DNA of 63,913 nt from Chloroflexota bacterium (GTDB lineage: Bacteria; Chloroflexota; UBA4733), in the NCBI GenBank assembly GCA_023381895.1, contig JAMCTA010000070.1, positions 1 through 63,913 of the forward strand, in the 5' to 3' direction. The notes beneath the pieces are model-generated. The model saw nothing but the letters and a program-made list of their open reading frames with translations, was not told the DNA's origin and made no database searches. Every line of letters starts with the position of its first letter. Position 1 is the stretch's first letter. Of this stretch, positions 51,721 to 59,834 are shown piece by piece. A program made the position numbers and the translations under genes.

Positions 51721-52401
51721 ATGCGCGATCTGAGTCGCTATCGTCCACCCCATGACCATCCTGCACCGACCGCCGCCCTCTTTGTCCTCGCTGCGATTCT
51801 CGTCGTTGCCGGTGTCGCAGGTGGCATCGCCGCCGTCGGTTCCTCCGCTCCGCCCGTGCTCACTGGGGCGCTCGTACCTGGGCAGCCTCCTGCACCCGAC
51901 TTTACCCTCAAAGACACTCGCGGTGGCACAGTGAGTCTGTCGCAGCTTCGTGGCCAGGTGGTAGTGCTGACCTTCGTGTGGACCCACTGTCCAGACGCCT
52001 GCCGCAGCACCGTGCAGCACCTCGTAGATGCCGATTTCCGTCTCAGTTCCCCTGAAGGCACGGTGACGTGGCTCGGGGTCACGGTCGATCCGAGCGGTGA
52101 CGGTGCTGCGCCCGACCTTCGAGGATCTGTCTTCGCTGCCTTCACACTGCCCAATTGGCACTACCTCATCGGTAGCCAGCAACAACTTCAGAGTATCTGG
52201 TCGCACTACTATGTGGGAACCGAAGCTGCTCGTGGACTTGCTGAGGTAGGAGCGCTCAGCCACCCGCCATCTTGGCTCTCACCGAGCACGACAGAGACCT
52301 ATCTCATCGATCCTCAAGGTCGTGAGCGGGTCGTCCTAGGAAGCGACGTGACCGCTGCCGCACTCATTCGCGACATTCGTATCATCGCGAGACCAGGATG
52401 A
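51721..52401 (+). CDS. SCO1/SenC-like thioredoxin-fold protein
   Basis: The protein is 226 residues. One N-terminal membrane helix (about 20-42) is followed by a thioredoxin fold with PDFTLKDTRGGTVSL and the metal motif C-x3-C in WTHCPDACRS. SCO proteins deliver copper to cytochrome c oxidase and use a third ligand, a His shortly before the YLID strand. Here that segment reads SPSTTETYLID with Ser at the usual His position, so copper delivery may be altered or lost. GGGGAGATGAGAGG precedes ATG 51721. moaA overlaps the stop by ATGA. Confidence 0.8.
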   Translation: MRDLSRYRPPHDHPAPTAALFVLAAILVVAGVAGGIAAVGSSAPPVLTGALVPGQPPAPDFTLKDTRGGTVSLSQLRGQVVVLTFVWTHCPDACRSTVQHLVDADFRLSSPEGTVTWLGVTVDPSGDGAAPDLRGSVFAAFTLPNWHYLIGSQQQLQSIWSHYYVGTEAARGLAEVGALSHPPSWLSPSTTETYLIDPQGRERVVLGSDVTAAALIRDIRIIARPG

Positions 52402-53465
52402 CAATGAATATAAACACCACAACGAGCATCGCCAGTACTGCATCTACTCTCACGGGCGCCGCGACTGACTCTCTCGGACGGCCACTCCAGGATCTCAGAA
52501 TCTCCTTGACCGATCGGTGCAACTTCCGCTGTGTGTACTGCATGCCGCGCGCCGTATTTGGTGCGCGCTTCCACTTCTTGCCGCGCGACTCACTCTTGAC
52601 CTTCGAAGAGGTCACACGGATCAGCAAGGTCTTTGCTCGACTGGGAGTGCAGAAGATTCGCCTTACAGGTGGAGAACCCCTGCTTCGACGCGACGTTCCC
52701 CGGCTCATCCAGATGCTGCGTACAGTCGACGGCGTCCACGACCTCACCCTCACGACGAATGGGGCTCTCTTGACGCCGGCGCTGGCGCGAGAGCTCCGGG
52801 AAGCCGGTCTCAACCGCATCACCATCAGCCTTGACGCTTTGGACGACGCGACGTTTCAACGTATGAACGATGTGGGTGTCCCGGCGAGCCGGATACTCGC
52901 GGCGATCGAGGACGCGGCGGCGGCAGGACTCGCGCCCATCAAGATCGACATGGTCGTGCGGCGCGGGTTCAATGAGCAGGCCGTGCTTCCGATGGCTGAC
53001 CATTTCCGTGGCACTGGGCACATCCTCCGCTTCATCGAGTTCATGGATGCCGGCAATACCAATGGATGGCGCCGCGAGGAAGTGGTCAGCGCCCAGGAAA
53101 TCCTCGAGCAGATCCACAACAGATGGCCACTCCGTCCACTCCAGCCCAACTACGTCGGGGAAGTAGCGACCCGCTGGGAATACGTTGATGGTGGCGGGGA
53201 GATCGGCATCATTGCCTCGGTCACCCAGCCATTCTGCGGCAACTGTACGCGTGCCCGCCTGTCCGCAGAAGGCAAGCTCTATACCTGTCTCTTTGCCCAC
53301 TCTGGCTTTGATCTGCGCGAGCCCCTTCGATCCGGAGCAACTGACGACCAGCTTGTTGATCTTGTGCAGTCGCGCTGGCACATTCGCCACGACCGCTACT
53401 CCGCGCTCCGCGCCGGGCGTGCGCAAAAACGGGCGAAAGTAGAGATGTCTCACATCGGGGGCTAG
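52398..53465 (+). CDS. moaA: GTP 3',8-cyclase MoaA
   Basis: A 355-residue radical-SAM enzyme of molybdenum cofactor synthesis. The N-terminal cluster motif C-x3-C-x2-C is CNFRCVYC (about residue 43), followed by the SAM-binding RLTGGEPLLR. The second cluster is held by CGNCTRARL and the Cys in LYTCLF. The C-terminal Gly-Gly tail is present (SHIGG). ATG 52398 overlaps the SCO-like stop. No other moa genes are in the window. Confidence 0.95.
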   Translation: MTMNINTTTSIASTASTLTGAATDSLGRPLQDLRISLTDRCNFRCVYCMPRAVFGARFHFLPRDSLLTFEEVTRISKVFARLGVQKIRLTGGEPLLRRDVPRLIQMLRTVDGVHDLTLTTNGALLTPALARELREAGLNRITISLDALDDATFQRMNDVGVPASRILAAIEDAAAAGLAPIKIDMVVRRGFNEQAVLPMADHFRGTGHILRFIEFMDAGNTNGWRREEVVSAQEILEQIHNRWPLRPLQPNYVGEVATRWEYVDGGGEIGIIASVTQPFCGNCTRARLSAEGKLYTCLFAHSGFDLREPLRSGATDDQLVDLVQSRWHIRHDRYSALRAGRAQKRAKVEMSHIGG

Positions 53466-53471
53466 CGTACA

Positions 53472-54536
53472 CTAGCGTGCCTCGACGCCGTCCCGATCAA
53501 GAAGACCAGACAGGACACCGAGACTCGCAGCCAGCCCTCTGATCTTGTCTTCTTGAGCGCAGACGGCTCGAATCGGATCACTGAGAAAGATGGCTTCCCC
53601 AGCCCAGTAAAGTGGCACGAGACATAGTGCCGCGCAGAACGCCTGCCGCTCATCAGGGGTCAAAGGCTCCTGTGACGCATCTTCATAGGCCCCCACCAGC
53701 ATGCGCACGTTTGCCCAATGCCACTGCGCCAGATTGAATGTAGCTTCGTGTCGAGCCATCGTGAAGTAGACGGAGTAGGCAAGCTCATACACCCGCTCGG
53801 CCCAGCCACAAAAGTCCCAGTCAAGTACTGCCACGACGTTCCCTCGCGAAAACAGCACGTTCTCACCACCGTAGTCGCCGTGAATAAGCTGGCAGGGGAG
53901 GAAAGCTCTAAAGCGCCACCACGTAGCTTGCGCTTTGGCAAGAATCTCCTGCGCCAGAGCGCACACAGCGAGCGACTGTTTCCCCTGAGTACCCTGCCTT
54001 GCGGCCGCAATCGCTGCCGCAGCAGCAATCCAGCGCCTCAGTCGTCCCGGCGGAGCGTAATTCCGTACTAGTGGTTGCACAACATTCTGGCGTGGAACCT
54101 GACGCAGTACAGCATGGAGCGTTCCCAGTACGCGAAAAGCCTCGAAGTCCCGTGACAAATCATCCGCCACAGCGTCGTGCTCAACGTACGGCTCACACTC
54201 GACGAGGCGATTCCGCCAGCGCAGCCACGTTACTCCTTCCACCGTTGCGAGTGGCAATACGACGGAGTGGGAGTAGCTGAGGAAGCGCCGCAGCCGCTGT
54301 AGGCTTCCCAGCCTTCGGGTCGACACCCATGGCCTGTGCACACGCAAGACGACGCGGCCCACGCTCGTATCCAAACGCACGTTCAACGAGTAACTGCCGC
54401 CAATATCCTGCCAGGATGAGACCTCGCCGAGCCGATAGGCATCGGACACGAAGCGGAACAGGTCGGTCGAGGCTTGTGCACGCGGTCCGGCATGCATCGG
54501 CACGCCCTGCCGGAGTATCCTGTCCGCATCTGCCAC
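53472..54536 (-). CDS. APH/choline-kinase-family phosphotransferase
   Basis: The protein is 354 residues. The kinase-like C-lobe has the Brenner motif LIHGDYGGENVLF (catalytic Asp and Asn) and the DFG-like VLDWDFCGWAERVYELA. The N-lobe contains SYSLNVRLDTSVGRVVLRVHR with the ATP-contacting Lys/Arg region. Members phosphorylate aminoglycosides, homoserine, sugars or choline. GTG 54536 is the first start; GGGATG precedes it. The substrate cannot be inferred from context. Confidence 0.8.
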   Translation of the reverse strand: MADADRILRQGVPMHAGPRAQASTDLFRFVSDAYRLGEVSSWQDIGGSYSLNVRLDTSVGRVVLRVHRPWVSTRRLGSLQRLRRFLSYSHSVVLPLATVEGVTWLRWRNRLVECEPYVEHDAVADDLSRDFEAFRVLGTLHAVLRQVPRQNVVQPLVRNYAPPGRLRRWIAAAAAIAAARQGTQGKQSLAVCALAQEILAKAQATWWRFRAFLPCQLIHGDYGGENVLFSRGNVVAVLDWDFCGWAERVYELAYSVYFTMARHEATFNLAQWHWANVRMLVGAYEDASQEPLTPDERQAFCAALCLVPLYWAGEAIFLSDPIRAVCAQEDKIRGLAASLGVLSGLLDRDGVEAR

Positions 54537-54994
54537 AGTAGCATCCCATCGTCACCGAAGAGGACCCGGTTAAGACATGAAGACGGCGCCGTAATGCCAT
54601 CTGAGCTGCCAGGCTCCTTGCTAACTCACGACGATCTGGCGTCTAACGGCAAGCCCCCACTGGAAGTAGGGCCACGCACGATCACACCAACTGCCCTATC
54701 GTAGGCGAGGAATCTCCGTCCGTGAGCACAGGAAGCTCGAAGAGATCCGCTCTCGCGCTCATCCGATCAGATGAGCCTGCCAGTTGCAGTACCAGCACGT
54801 CCTGCGAGACAAGTATATCCCGCAGCAAGGTCAAATCCGGCCCTGGCGATACCGCGTGTTGAAGTAATGTTGCTGGCCTGGTGCCGGGCCCAGAATCGAA
54901 GAGTAGTGTCCAGATTTATCATGCCGAGATATCAGGCCAACGTTTGAACTCAGCTACACTGGGCAAATGCAGTCGCAGGGAGAAAGGGAACGGG
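54537..54994. other. Divergent intergenic region with no supported gene
   Basis: 458 bases between the APH-type gene (minus) and the PHP gene (plus). It must hold promoters for both, but I could not identify convincing -35/-10 pairs. A short open frame at 54596-54704 lacks supporting features. AAAGGGAACGGG at its right end is the ribosome site for the PHP gene. Confidence 0.4.
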
Positions 54995-55873
54995 ATGGAG
55001 CTACTAGCGTCAGAGCACCACCACTTGCGCGTGAATCTGCACGGGCACACGACCGGGTCAGACGGGCGGCTATCACCCCAAGAGTATATCGATTGGTATG
55101 CGGAGCAAGGGTACGACGCGGTTGCCATCACAGATCACAACGTACACACTCCTCTCGAAGGCTTGGATACCCACGGAATGGTTCTGATTGCTGGCGCTGA
55201 AGTCACGGCTACCGGTGCCGAGCTCGGGGGCCAGTTCCATCTTATCGCCATCGGACCACTCCCCAGCTCCCTGCCCCCCGTATCGATGCGGGCAGCGGAA
55301 TCAGCAGAGCTACTCACGACCGGTGGTGCTTTCGTCGTAATCGCCCACCCACACTGGTCCGGACTCACCGTCACGGATCTCCTGGAGGTCACAGCAGCCC
55401 ATGCCCTCGAGGTGTACAACGGCGGCACTGTTCTCGATAGCGAGAAGGGTGTTGCAGTCGCTCCCTGGGATGAGTCCTGGCAAAGGGGACGTGAGCTGTG
55501 GGGAGTTGCAGCCGACGACAGCCACTTCCGATTCCCCGACGGGGCCCTGGGCTGGGTCGTAGTCGTGGCACCCGAGCGCACGGCGCCGAGTATCGTAGCC
55601 AGCCTTCGCAAAGGCAGCTTCTATAGTAGTAATGGGCCGCTGATCCATAGAATCTCCTTGGACGGCAAGACTCTGCGTGTACGCTGTTCCCCTTGCCGGG
55701 CAGTCTATGCCCTGTCGTTCGCCTCACGGAACACTTTCCGAATTTGGGATGGCACCACTCCACTTGAAGAGGTGGAGATCCCGCTCCGCGGCAGACCGGA
55801 GTGGTTGCGCGTGCAGGTCACGGATTCAAACGGACGCTCCGCGTGGTCACAGCCATTTCGAGTGCCGTCGTAA
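54995..55873 (+). CDS. PHP-domain metal-dependent phosphoesterase
   Basis: The protein is 292 residues. The PHP motifs are in order: NLHGHTTGSDG (motif 1), AITDHNVHTP (motif 2), IAGAEVTATG with the ligand Glu, VIAHPHWSG (motif 3) and AADDSHF (motif 4). The last ~80 residues form a small beta domain. Such enzymes hydrolyse phosphodiesters or nucleotide phosphates using two or three metals. ATG 54995 follows AAAGGGAACGGG; the longer frame to 54881 has no site. The physiological substrate is unknown. Confidence 0.88.
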   Translation: MELLASEHHHLRVNLHGHTTGSDGRLSPQEYIDWYAEQGYDAVAITDHNVHTPLEGLDTHGMVLIAGAEVTATGAELGGQFHLIAIGPLPSSLPPVSMRAAESAELLTTGGAFVVIAHPHWSGLTVTDLLEVTAAHALEVYNGGTVLDSEKGVAVAPWDESWQRGRELWGVAADDSHFRFPDGALGWVVVVAPERTAPSIVASLRKGSFYSSNGPLIHRISLDGKTLRVRCSPCRAVYALSFASRNTFRIWDGTTPLEEVEIPLRGRPEWLRVQVTDSNGRSAWSQPFRVPS

Positions 55874-56069
55874 CTCGCGCTGCTCATACTGGCGGCCTCC
55901 GTGAGACTGGTGAAGATGGGCTTGTGTCTGCGTATTCCTGCGCGACCCACATTCCTGACATCTCCCTATATCTTACCAAGAGTAAGTGGCTCAAAGAAAT
56001 GAGATAGATTACGAAGAGTTGCAATCTTCCGTTACAATAAGGGACGTGGGTGAAAAGGTGGTGAGCGCC

Positions 56070-56477
56070 ATGGAACATGAGGGACAGATAACGGTCTTCT
56101 GTCCGTATTTTCATCGCGCGATCGAAGTTATCGGTCGTCGCTGGACAGGCGCCATCCTGAGAGCACTCCTGGCAGGCAAGACACGATTTAGCGACCTTCG
56201 CGCCTCGATTCCCGACCTCAGTGATCGCATGCTGTCAGAGCGGCTCAAGGAACTGGAGAACGAGGGCATTGTAGAACGGGTTGTGGTTCCTGACACTCCC
56301 GTCCGCATCTACTATAGGCTGACTCCAAAAGGCGAAGCGCTCGAAGGAGTGATCGCCGCCATCGCCCAGTGGGCTCACGACTGGATGGACGCGCACGCCG
56401 CCGTCGTTGAGATGAGGGAAGTGATGGCGGAGACCACTAAGGAGCCTCACGTAGGCCAAGCGGTAGCCCCGCGATGA
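56070..56477 (+). CDS. HxlR-type winged-helix transcriptional regulator
   Basis: A protein of about 135 residues with the family signature CPYFHRAIEVIGRRWTGAILR, where the N-terminal Cys may sense oxidants or electrophiles. The winged helix follows: RFSDLRASIPDLSDRMLSE, then LKELENEGIVER and YRLTPKGEAL. The start is uncertain: ATG 56070, GTG 56061 and an upstream frame to 55986 are all possible. Its last 41 bases overlap the convergent sulfotransferase gene. Targets are unknown; it may act on neighbours. Confidence 0.85.
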   Translation: MEHEGQITVFCPYFHRAIEVIGRRWTGAILRALLAGKTRFSDLRASIPDLSDRMLSERLKELENEGIVERVVVPDTPVRIYYRLTPKGEALEGVIAAIAQWAHDWMDAHAAVVEMREVMAETTKEPHVGQAVAPR

Positions 56478-57447
56478 ACCGGCGATCGTAGCCGAAGCCT
56501 TCAAATAGGCGTATCGTTTCCTCTTCGATCGGTTTGAAGAGTTGTTCAGCCCGTTCACCAAATGGACGCTGCTGGATGCGACAGTCGCTGAAATCCAAGC
56601 CAGTGACGCCGAGGGAAGCCAAATGATCAAGCACCTGCACCCTGTAACTCGATGACGTCGACAACTGGTCGATGTCTATGACCTGATCGCACCACGCGAC
56701 GTTCTCAATTGCCGCGAGAAGCCACAAGGGCAAGAACGCTCGATAGTGGTCAGGCATTGAGAGCTTCTCTGCCTGTGCCACATAGAAGTCGATCTCCTCT
56801 TCAAGCGTGCCATCACCGAACTGTTGTACCCTCACTTTCTCGGCAATTGTGGAAATGAGTGGTGGTCGCGTCCGCGCACTGAGAAAGCGGAGAGTCGCAG
56901 CGAGAAAGAAGGGGCTGATGCTGTGCGATATAAACTGATCGTGCGCGTTGCGGAGGAGATAGATGCTCACTGCTGCAAATCGCTGGTGCAGCCATCGGCT
57001 CCGAAAAGTCGAACGGCAAAACTGTAACAAGGCACGCTCGGGCGCCCGGTCCAGAAGGAACCGCACATAGCGTTCCAGAGCTGGTTGCTCTTCGTCGGGC
57101 TGGAGAAACGCCAGCTCGTACGGGAAGCTGCGGTCAAACACTCGTGGTAGCTCGAACCGCAACGGTGCAAACTCGAACTTGTAAGGCCGATCGAGCTCCG
57201 GATGTCGCTGATGCCGTGTCAGGCTATTCGTGAACTCTATGTCATAAAAGAGCTTCGAATCGGGATTGATGAGATGTTCGGAAAAGGGCTCTTCATAGCA
57301 ATAGTAGCCTGACGGAGAACGCCTAAAGGCATTGAAGAGATAGGTACTGCCCGATCGGAACAGGCAGTGGATGAATACCGGCAGCTCAGCGCTCACCGCT
57401 CCTTCCCCTCTGCCGAAGATCCGCTGGAGACAGTCCTGCACAGGCAC
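56437..57447 (-). CDS. Sulfotransferase family protein
   Basis: The protein is 336 residues. The 5'-phosphosulfate loop for PAPS appears as FIHCLFRSGSTYLFNAFRR (about residue 27), and a 3'-phosphate-binding segment as IYLLRNAHDQFISHSI (about 165). It would transfer sulfate from PAPS to a hydroxyl or amine of a glycan, lipid or small molecule. ATG 57447 opens it, and gmhB lies just upstream on the same strand (13 bases), so the two may be cotranscribed. No PAPS synthesis genes are in the window. Confidence 0.75.
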   Translation of the reverse strand: MPVQDCLQRIFGRGEGAVSAELPVFIHCLFRSGSTYLFNAFRRSPSGYYCYEEPFSEHLINPDSKLFYDIEFTNSLTRHQRHPELDRPYKFEFAPLRFELPRVFDRSFPYELAFLQPDEEQPALERYVRFLLDRAPERALLQFCRSTFRSRWLHQRFAAVSIYLLRNAHDQFISHSISPFFLAATLRFLSARTRPPLISTIAEKVRVQQFGDGTLEEEIDFYVAQAEKLSMPDHYRAFLPLWLLAAIENVAWCDQVIDIDQLSTSSSYRVQVLDHLASLGVTGLDFSDCRIQQRPFGERAEQLFKPIEEETIRLFEGFGYDRRFIAGLPLGLREAP

Positions 57448-57460
57448 TCCTCACTTTGAA

Positions 57461-58066
57461 TCATCTGGGCGAATCGCTTCTATCAAGGTCGCGCTTAGTT
57501 TCGCTCTCACCACGATAGGCACCCACCGCGTGTAAGCAGTAAGGGACGGCATCGAGAAGACCCGCATAAGATGGCACCGCGATTCCTTCCTCTGCAGCGA
57601 CCTCCGGGAAGTCACTATCCAGGCCACTACGGACGTGAATGAACGCTACTCCGGCGGAACGCGCGGCTTCGAAGTCGCTCCGCACGTCACCGACAAATAC
57701 GGAGTGCCCGAGATCGAGACTCAACTCCTGCGCAGCTTGCAGAAGCAAGCCGGGAGCCGGTTTGCGACACACGCAACCACTCTCCGGCAGACGGGGGCAG
57801 CAATAGAACGCATCGATGCGCCCACCCGCAATGACGGCATCTCGGCGCAAGGTTTCATGGATATCCGCGAGCTCATCCTGGGAGAGGAGGCCGCGCGCCA
57901 CGCCAGATTGATTCGTGATCACCACGAGTGGATACGAGAAAGCCGCGAGTACCCTGAGTGCTTCTCGCGCGCCCGGTAGCCAGCGAATGTGCTCGACCGC
58001 CCGAACATACCCTGTCCGATTCTCATTAAGCACACCATCGCGGTCGAGAAAAATCGCCGGTCGCAA
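57461..58066 (-). CDS. gmhB: D-glycero-D-manno-heptose-1,7-bisphosphate 7-phosphatase
   Basis: A 201-residue HAD-family phosphatase. The nucleophile motif is IFLDRDGVLNENRTGYVR (Asp-x-Asp), motif II is VVITNQSGVARG, and the Cys-rich loop YCCPRLPESGCVCRKP binds zinc as in GmhB. Motif IV is FVGDVRSDFEAA. It removes the 7-phosphate in heptose nucleotide synthesis. I prefer TTG 58066 because TTGAGGAG lies 6 bases upstream; a GTG at 58099 gives 11 more residues. Codons from 57781 upstream are part of the duplicated 842-bp unit. The divergent sugar-nucleotide transferase suits a GDP-heptose route. Confidence 0.85.
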   Translation of the reverse strand: MRPAIFLDRDGVLNENRTGYVRAVEHIRWLPGAREALRVLAAFSYPLVVITNQSGVARGLLSQDELADIHETLRRDAVIAGGRIDAFYCCPRLPESGCVCRKPAPGLLLQAAQELSLDLGHSVFVGDVRSDFEAARSAGVAFIHVRSGLDSDFPEVAAEEGIAVPSYAGLLDAVPYCLHAVGAYRGESETKRDLDRSDSPR

Positions 58067-58622
58067 GCACCACTCCTCAACAGCCCCGCCGCGTGCCACC
58101 TACAATAATGCTACGATGCAACCACTGAGAGATACTACAGCCACACCAGTCGGCAGATCAGGGGATTCCCCGAGCACGGCTCTCATCCTGGCTGCCGGTG
58201 CCGGCACACGCCTCCTGCCCATCACCAACGAGCTGCCCAAAGTGCTCGTACCGGTGCACGGCATACCACTACTGGTGCACATCCTCCGCTGGCTCGCCGA
58301 CCAAGGTGTAAGTCACGTTGTCGTAAACAGCCATCATAGGGCAGAGCACCTCGCGGCATTTCTCCGAAGCGTTCGATCTCCCCGTATCTCACTGCTCTTC
58401 GAACCGAGGCTGCTCGGATCGGGAGGGACACTCAAGGCGCTGCACTCCTTCATTGACACTGACTGCTACGTTGTCTACGGAGATGTCCTCAGCAATGCAG
58501 ACCTGCGTCATCTCAGCCGGATTCATTCCCATTCGGTCGCCGACGTGACGTGCCTGCTGCACGCAGTCCCAGATCCGTGGAATAAAGGCGTAGCCGTAAC
58601 AGACTCGTCGGGATGGATCACG
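57781..58622. repeat. Direct tandem duplication, left copy (842 bp)
   Basis: This copy runs from inside gmhB, across the divergent promoter region, to inside the sugar-nucleotide transferase gene. It is immediately followed by a second copy at 58623-59464 that appears identical base for base. No insertion-sequence ends, target repeats or end microhomology are seen. The unit starts TCTCCGGCAG and ends GGATCACG. Confidence 0.93.
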
Positions 58623-58676
58623 TCTCCGGCAGACGGGGGCAGCAATAGAACGCATCGATGCGCCCACCCGCAATGA
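58116..58676 (+). pseudogene. Truncated copy of the sugar-nucleotide transferase
   Basis: This is the left copy of the transferase gene, identical to the intact gene at 58958 through residue ~169 (DSSGWIT). At the duplication junction it runs into antisense gmhB sequence (SPADGGSNRTHRCAHPQ) and stops. It retains the nucleotide-binding GAGTRLLPITNELPKVLVP but lacks the C-terminal half needed for sugar binding. It should be non-functional unless the fragment has a dominant effect. Confidence 0.85.
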
Positions 58677-58908
58677 CGGCATCTCGGCGCAAGGTTTCAT
58701 GGATATCCGCGAGCTCATCCTGGGAGAGGAGGCCGCGCGCCACGCCAGATTGATTCGTGATCACCACGAGTGGATACGAGAAAGCCGCGAGTACCCTGAG
58801 TGCTTCTCGCGCGCCCGGTAGCCAGCGAATGTGCTCGACCGCCCGAACATACCCTGTCCGATTCTCATTAAGCACACCATCGCGGTCGAGAAAAATCGCC
58901 GGTCGCAA
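58618..58908 (-). pseudogene. Truncated copy of gmhB
   Basis: The right-hand gmhB copy carries only the N-terminal ~95 residues (FLDRDGVLN through CCPRLPE), then stops two codons past the duplication junction. It lacks the zinc-loop second half and motifs III-IV. It keeps its start region and upstream sequence, so it may still be transcribed, but the product cannot be active. Confidence 0.85.
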
Positions 58909-59464
58909 GCACCACTCCTCAACAGCCCCGCCGCGTGCCACCTACAATAATGCTACGATGCAACCACTGAGAGATACTACAGCCACACCAGTCGGCAGAT
59001 CAGGGGATTCCCCGAGCACGGCTCTCATCCTGGCTGCCGGTGCCGGCACACGCCTCCTGCCCATCACCAACGAGCTGCCCAAAGTGCTCGTACCGGTGCA
59101 CGGCATACCACTACTGGTGCACATCCTCCGCTGGCTCGCCGACCAAGGTGTAAGTCACGTTGTCGTAAACAGCCATCATAGGGCAGAGCACCTCGCGGCA
59201 TTTCTCCGAAGCGTTCGATCTCCCCGTATCTCACTGCTCTTCGAACCGAGGCTGCTCGGATCGGGAGGGACACTCAAGGCGCTGCACTCCTTCATTGACA
59301 CTGACTGCTACGTTGTCTACGGAGATGTCCTCAGCAATGCAGACCTGCGTCATCTCAGCCGGATTCATTCCCATTCGGTCGCCGACGTGACGTGCCTGCT
59401 GCACGCAGTCCCAGATCCGTGGAATAAAGGCGTAGCCGTAACAGACTCGTCGGGATGGATCACG
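58623..59464. repeat. Direct tandem duplication, right copy (842 bp)
   Basis: Second copy of the unit at 57781-58622, offset by exactly 842 bases. It ends at GGATCACG inside the transferase gene, after which the sequence continues uniquely (GCGTTTCTCG). Because the unit spans the 5' parts of both divergent genes, one intact copy of each gene survives, one at each outer edge. Confidence 0.93.
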
Positions 59465-59803
59465 GCGTTTCTCGAGAAACCGGCACGTGAAGGCCTACCG
59501 AGCAACCTAGCTGCCGCCGGAATCTACATCTTCGGTAGGCGAGCCCTCGATCACCTACCCGCGGATGCACCGTGTGACATCGGTCTCCACGTTGTGCCGC
59601 ACCTGCTGCGTTGTCATCTGCGCATTCGAGGTGTGATAGCCGGACCAGAAGTCTACGTCCGTGATATTGGCACACCGGAGTCTCTCGCAGCTGCCGACCA
59701 GGACGTATCTAGAGGGGTGATCCAGCTGCACACAGCACTCAGTGCTGAGCGACAACATCAGGAACGGCCTTACGGCGGTGCGCATGCCGGAGCCTCTGCG
59801 TGA
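58958..59803 (+). CDS. Sugar-1-phosphate nucleotidyltransferase (HddC/GDP-mannose-type)
   Basis: The protein is 281 residues. The nucleotide-binding signature is LILAAGAGTRLLPITNELPK (GxGTRL...PK), followed by YVVYGDVLSNADL with a metal Asp, GVAVTDSSGWITAFLEKP and GIYIFGRRALDHLP. It resembles D-glycero-D-manno-heptose-1-phosphate guanylyltransferase and related mannose enzymes. ATG 58958 has no ribosome site; TACAAT lies 9 bases upstream, so the message may be leaderless. It is divergent from gmhB, which supports a heptose nucleotide role, but the nucleotide and sugar are not certain. Confidence 0.82.
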   Translation: MQPLRDTTATPVGRSGDSPSTALILAAGAGTRLLPITNELPKVLVPVHGIPLLVHILRWLADQGVSHVVVNSHHRAEHLAAFLRSVRSPRISLLFEPRLLGSGGTLKALHSFIDTDCYVVYGDVLSNADLRHLSRIHSHSVADVTCLLHAVPDPWNKGVAVTDSSGWITAFLEKPAREGLPSNLAAAGIYIFGRRALDHLPADAPCDIGLHVVPHLLRCHLRIRGVIAGPEVYVRDIGTPESLAAADQDVSRGVIQLHTALSAERQHQERPYGGAHAGASA

Positions 59804-59834
59804 GCGCCGCCAGGCATCCGATGGACACCGTCTC

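Noticed and set aside
52590..53453. 287-codon open frame antisense to moaA
   Set aside because: Fully explained by the codon pattern of moaA on the other strand.
57781..59464. Insertion sequence or transposon as cause of the duplication
   Set aside because: No transposase, terminal inverted repeats or target-site duplication at the unit ends.
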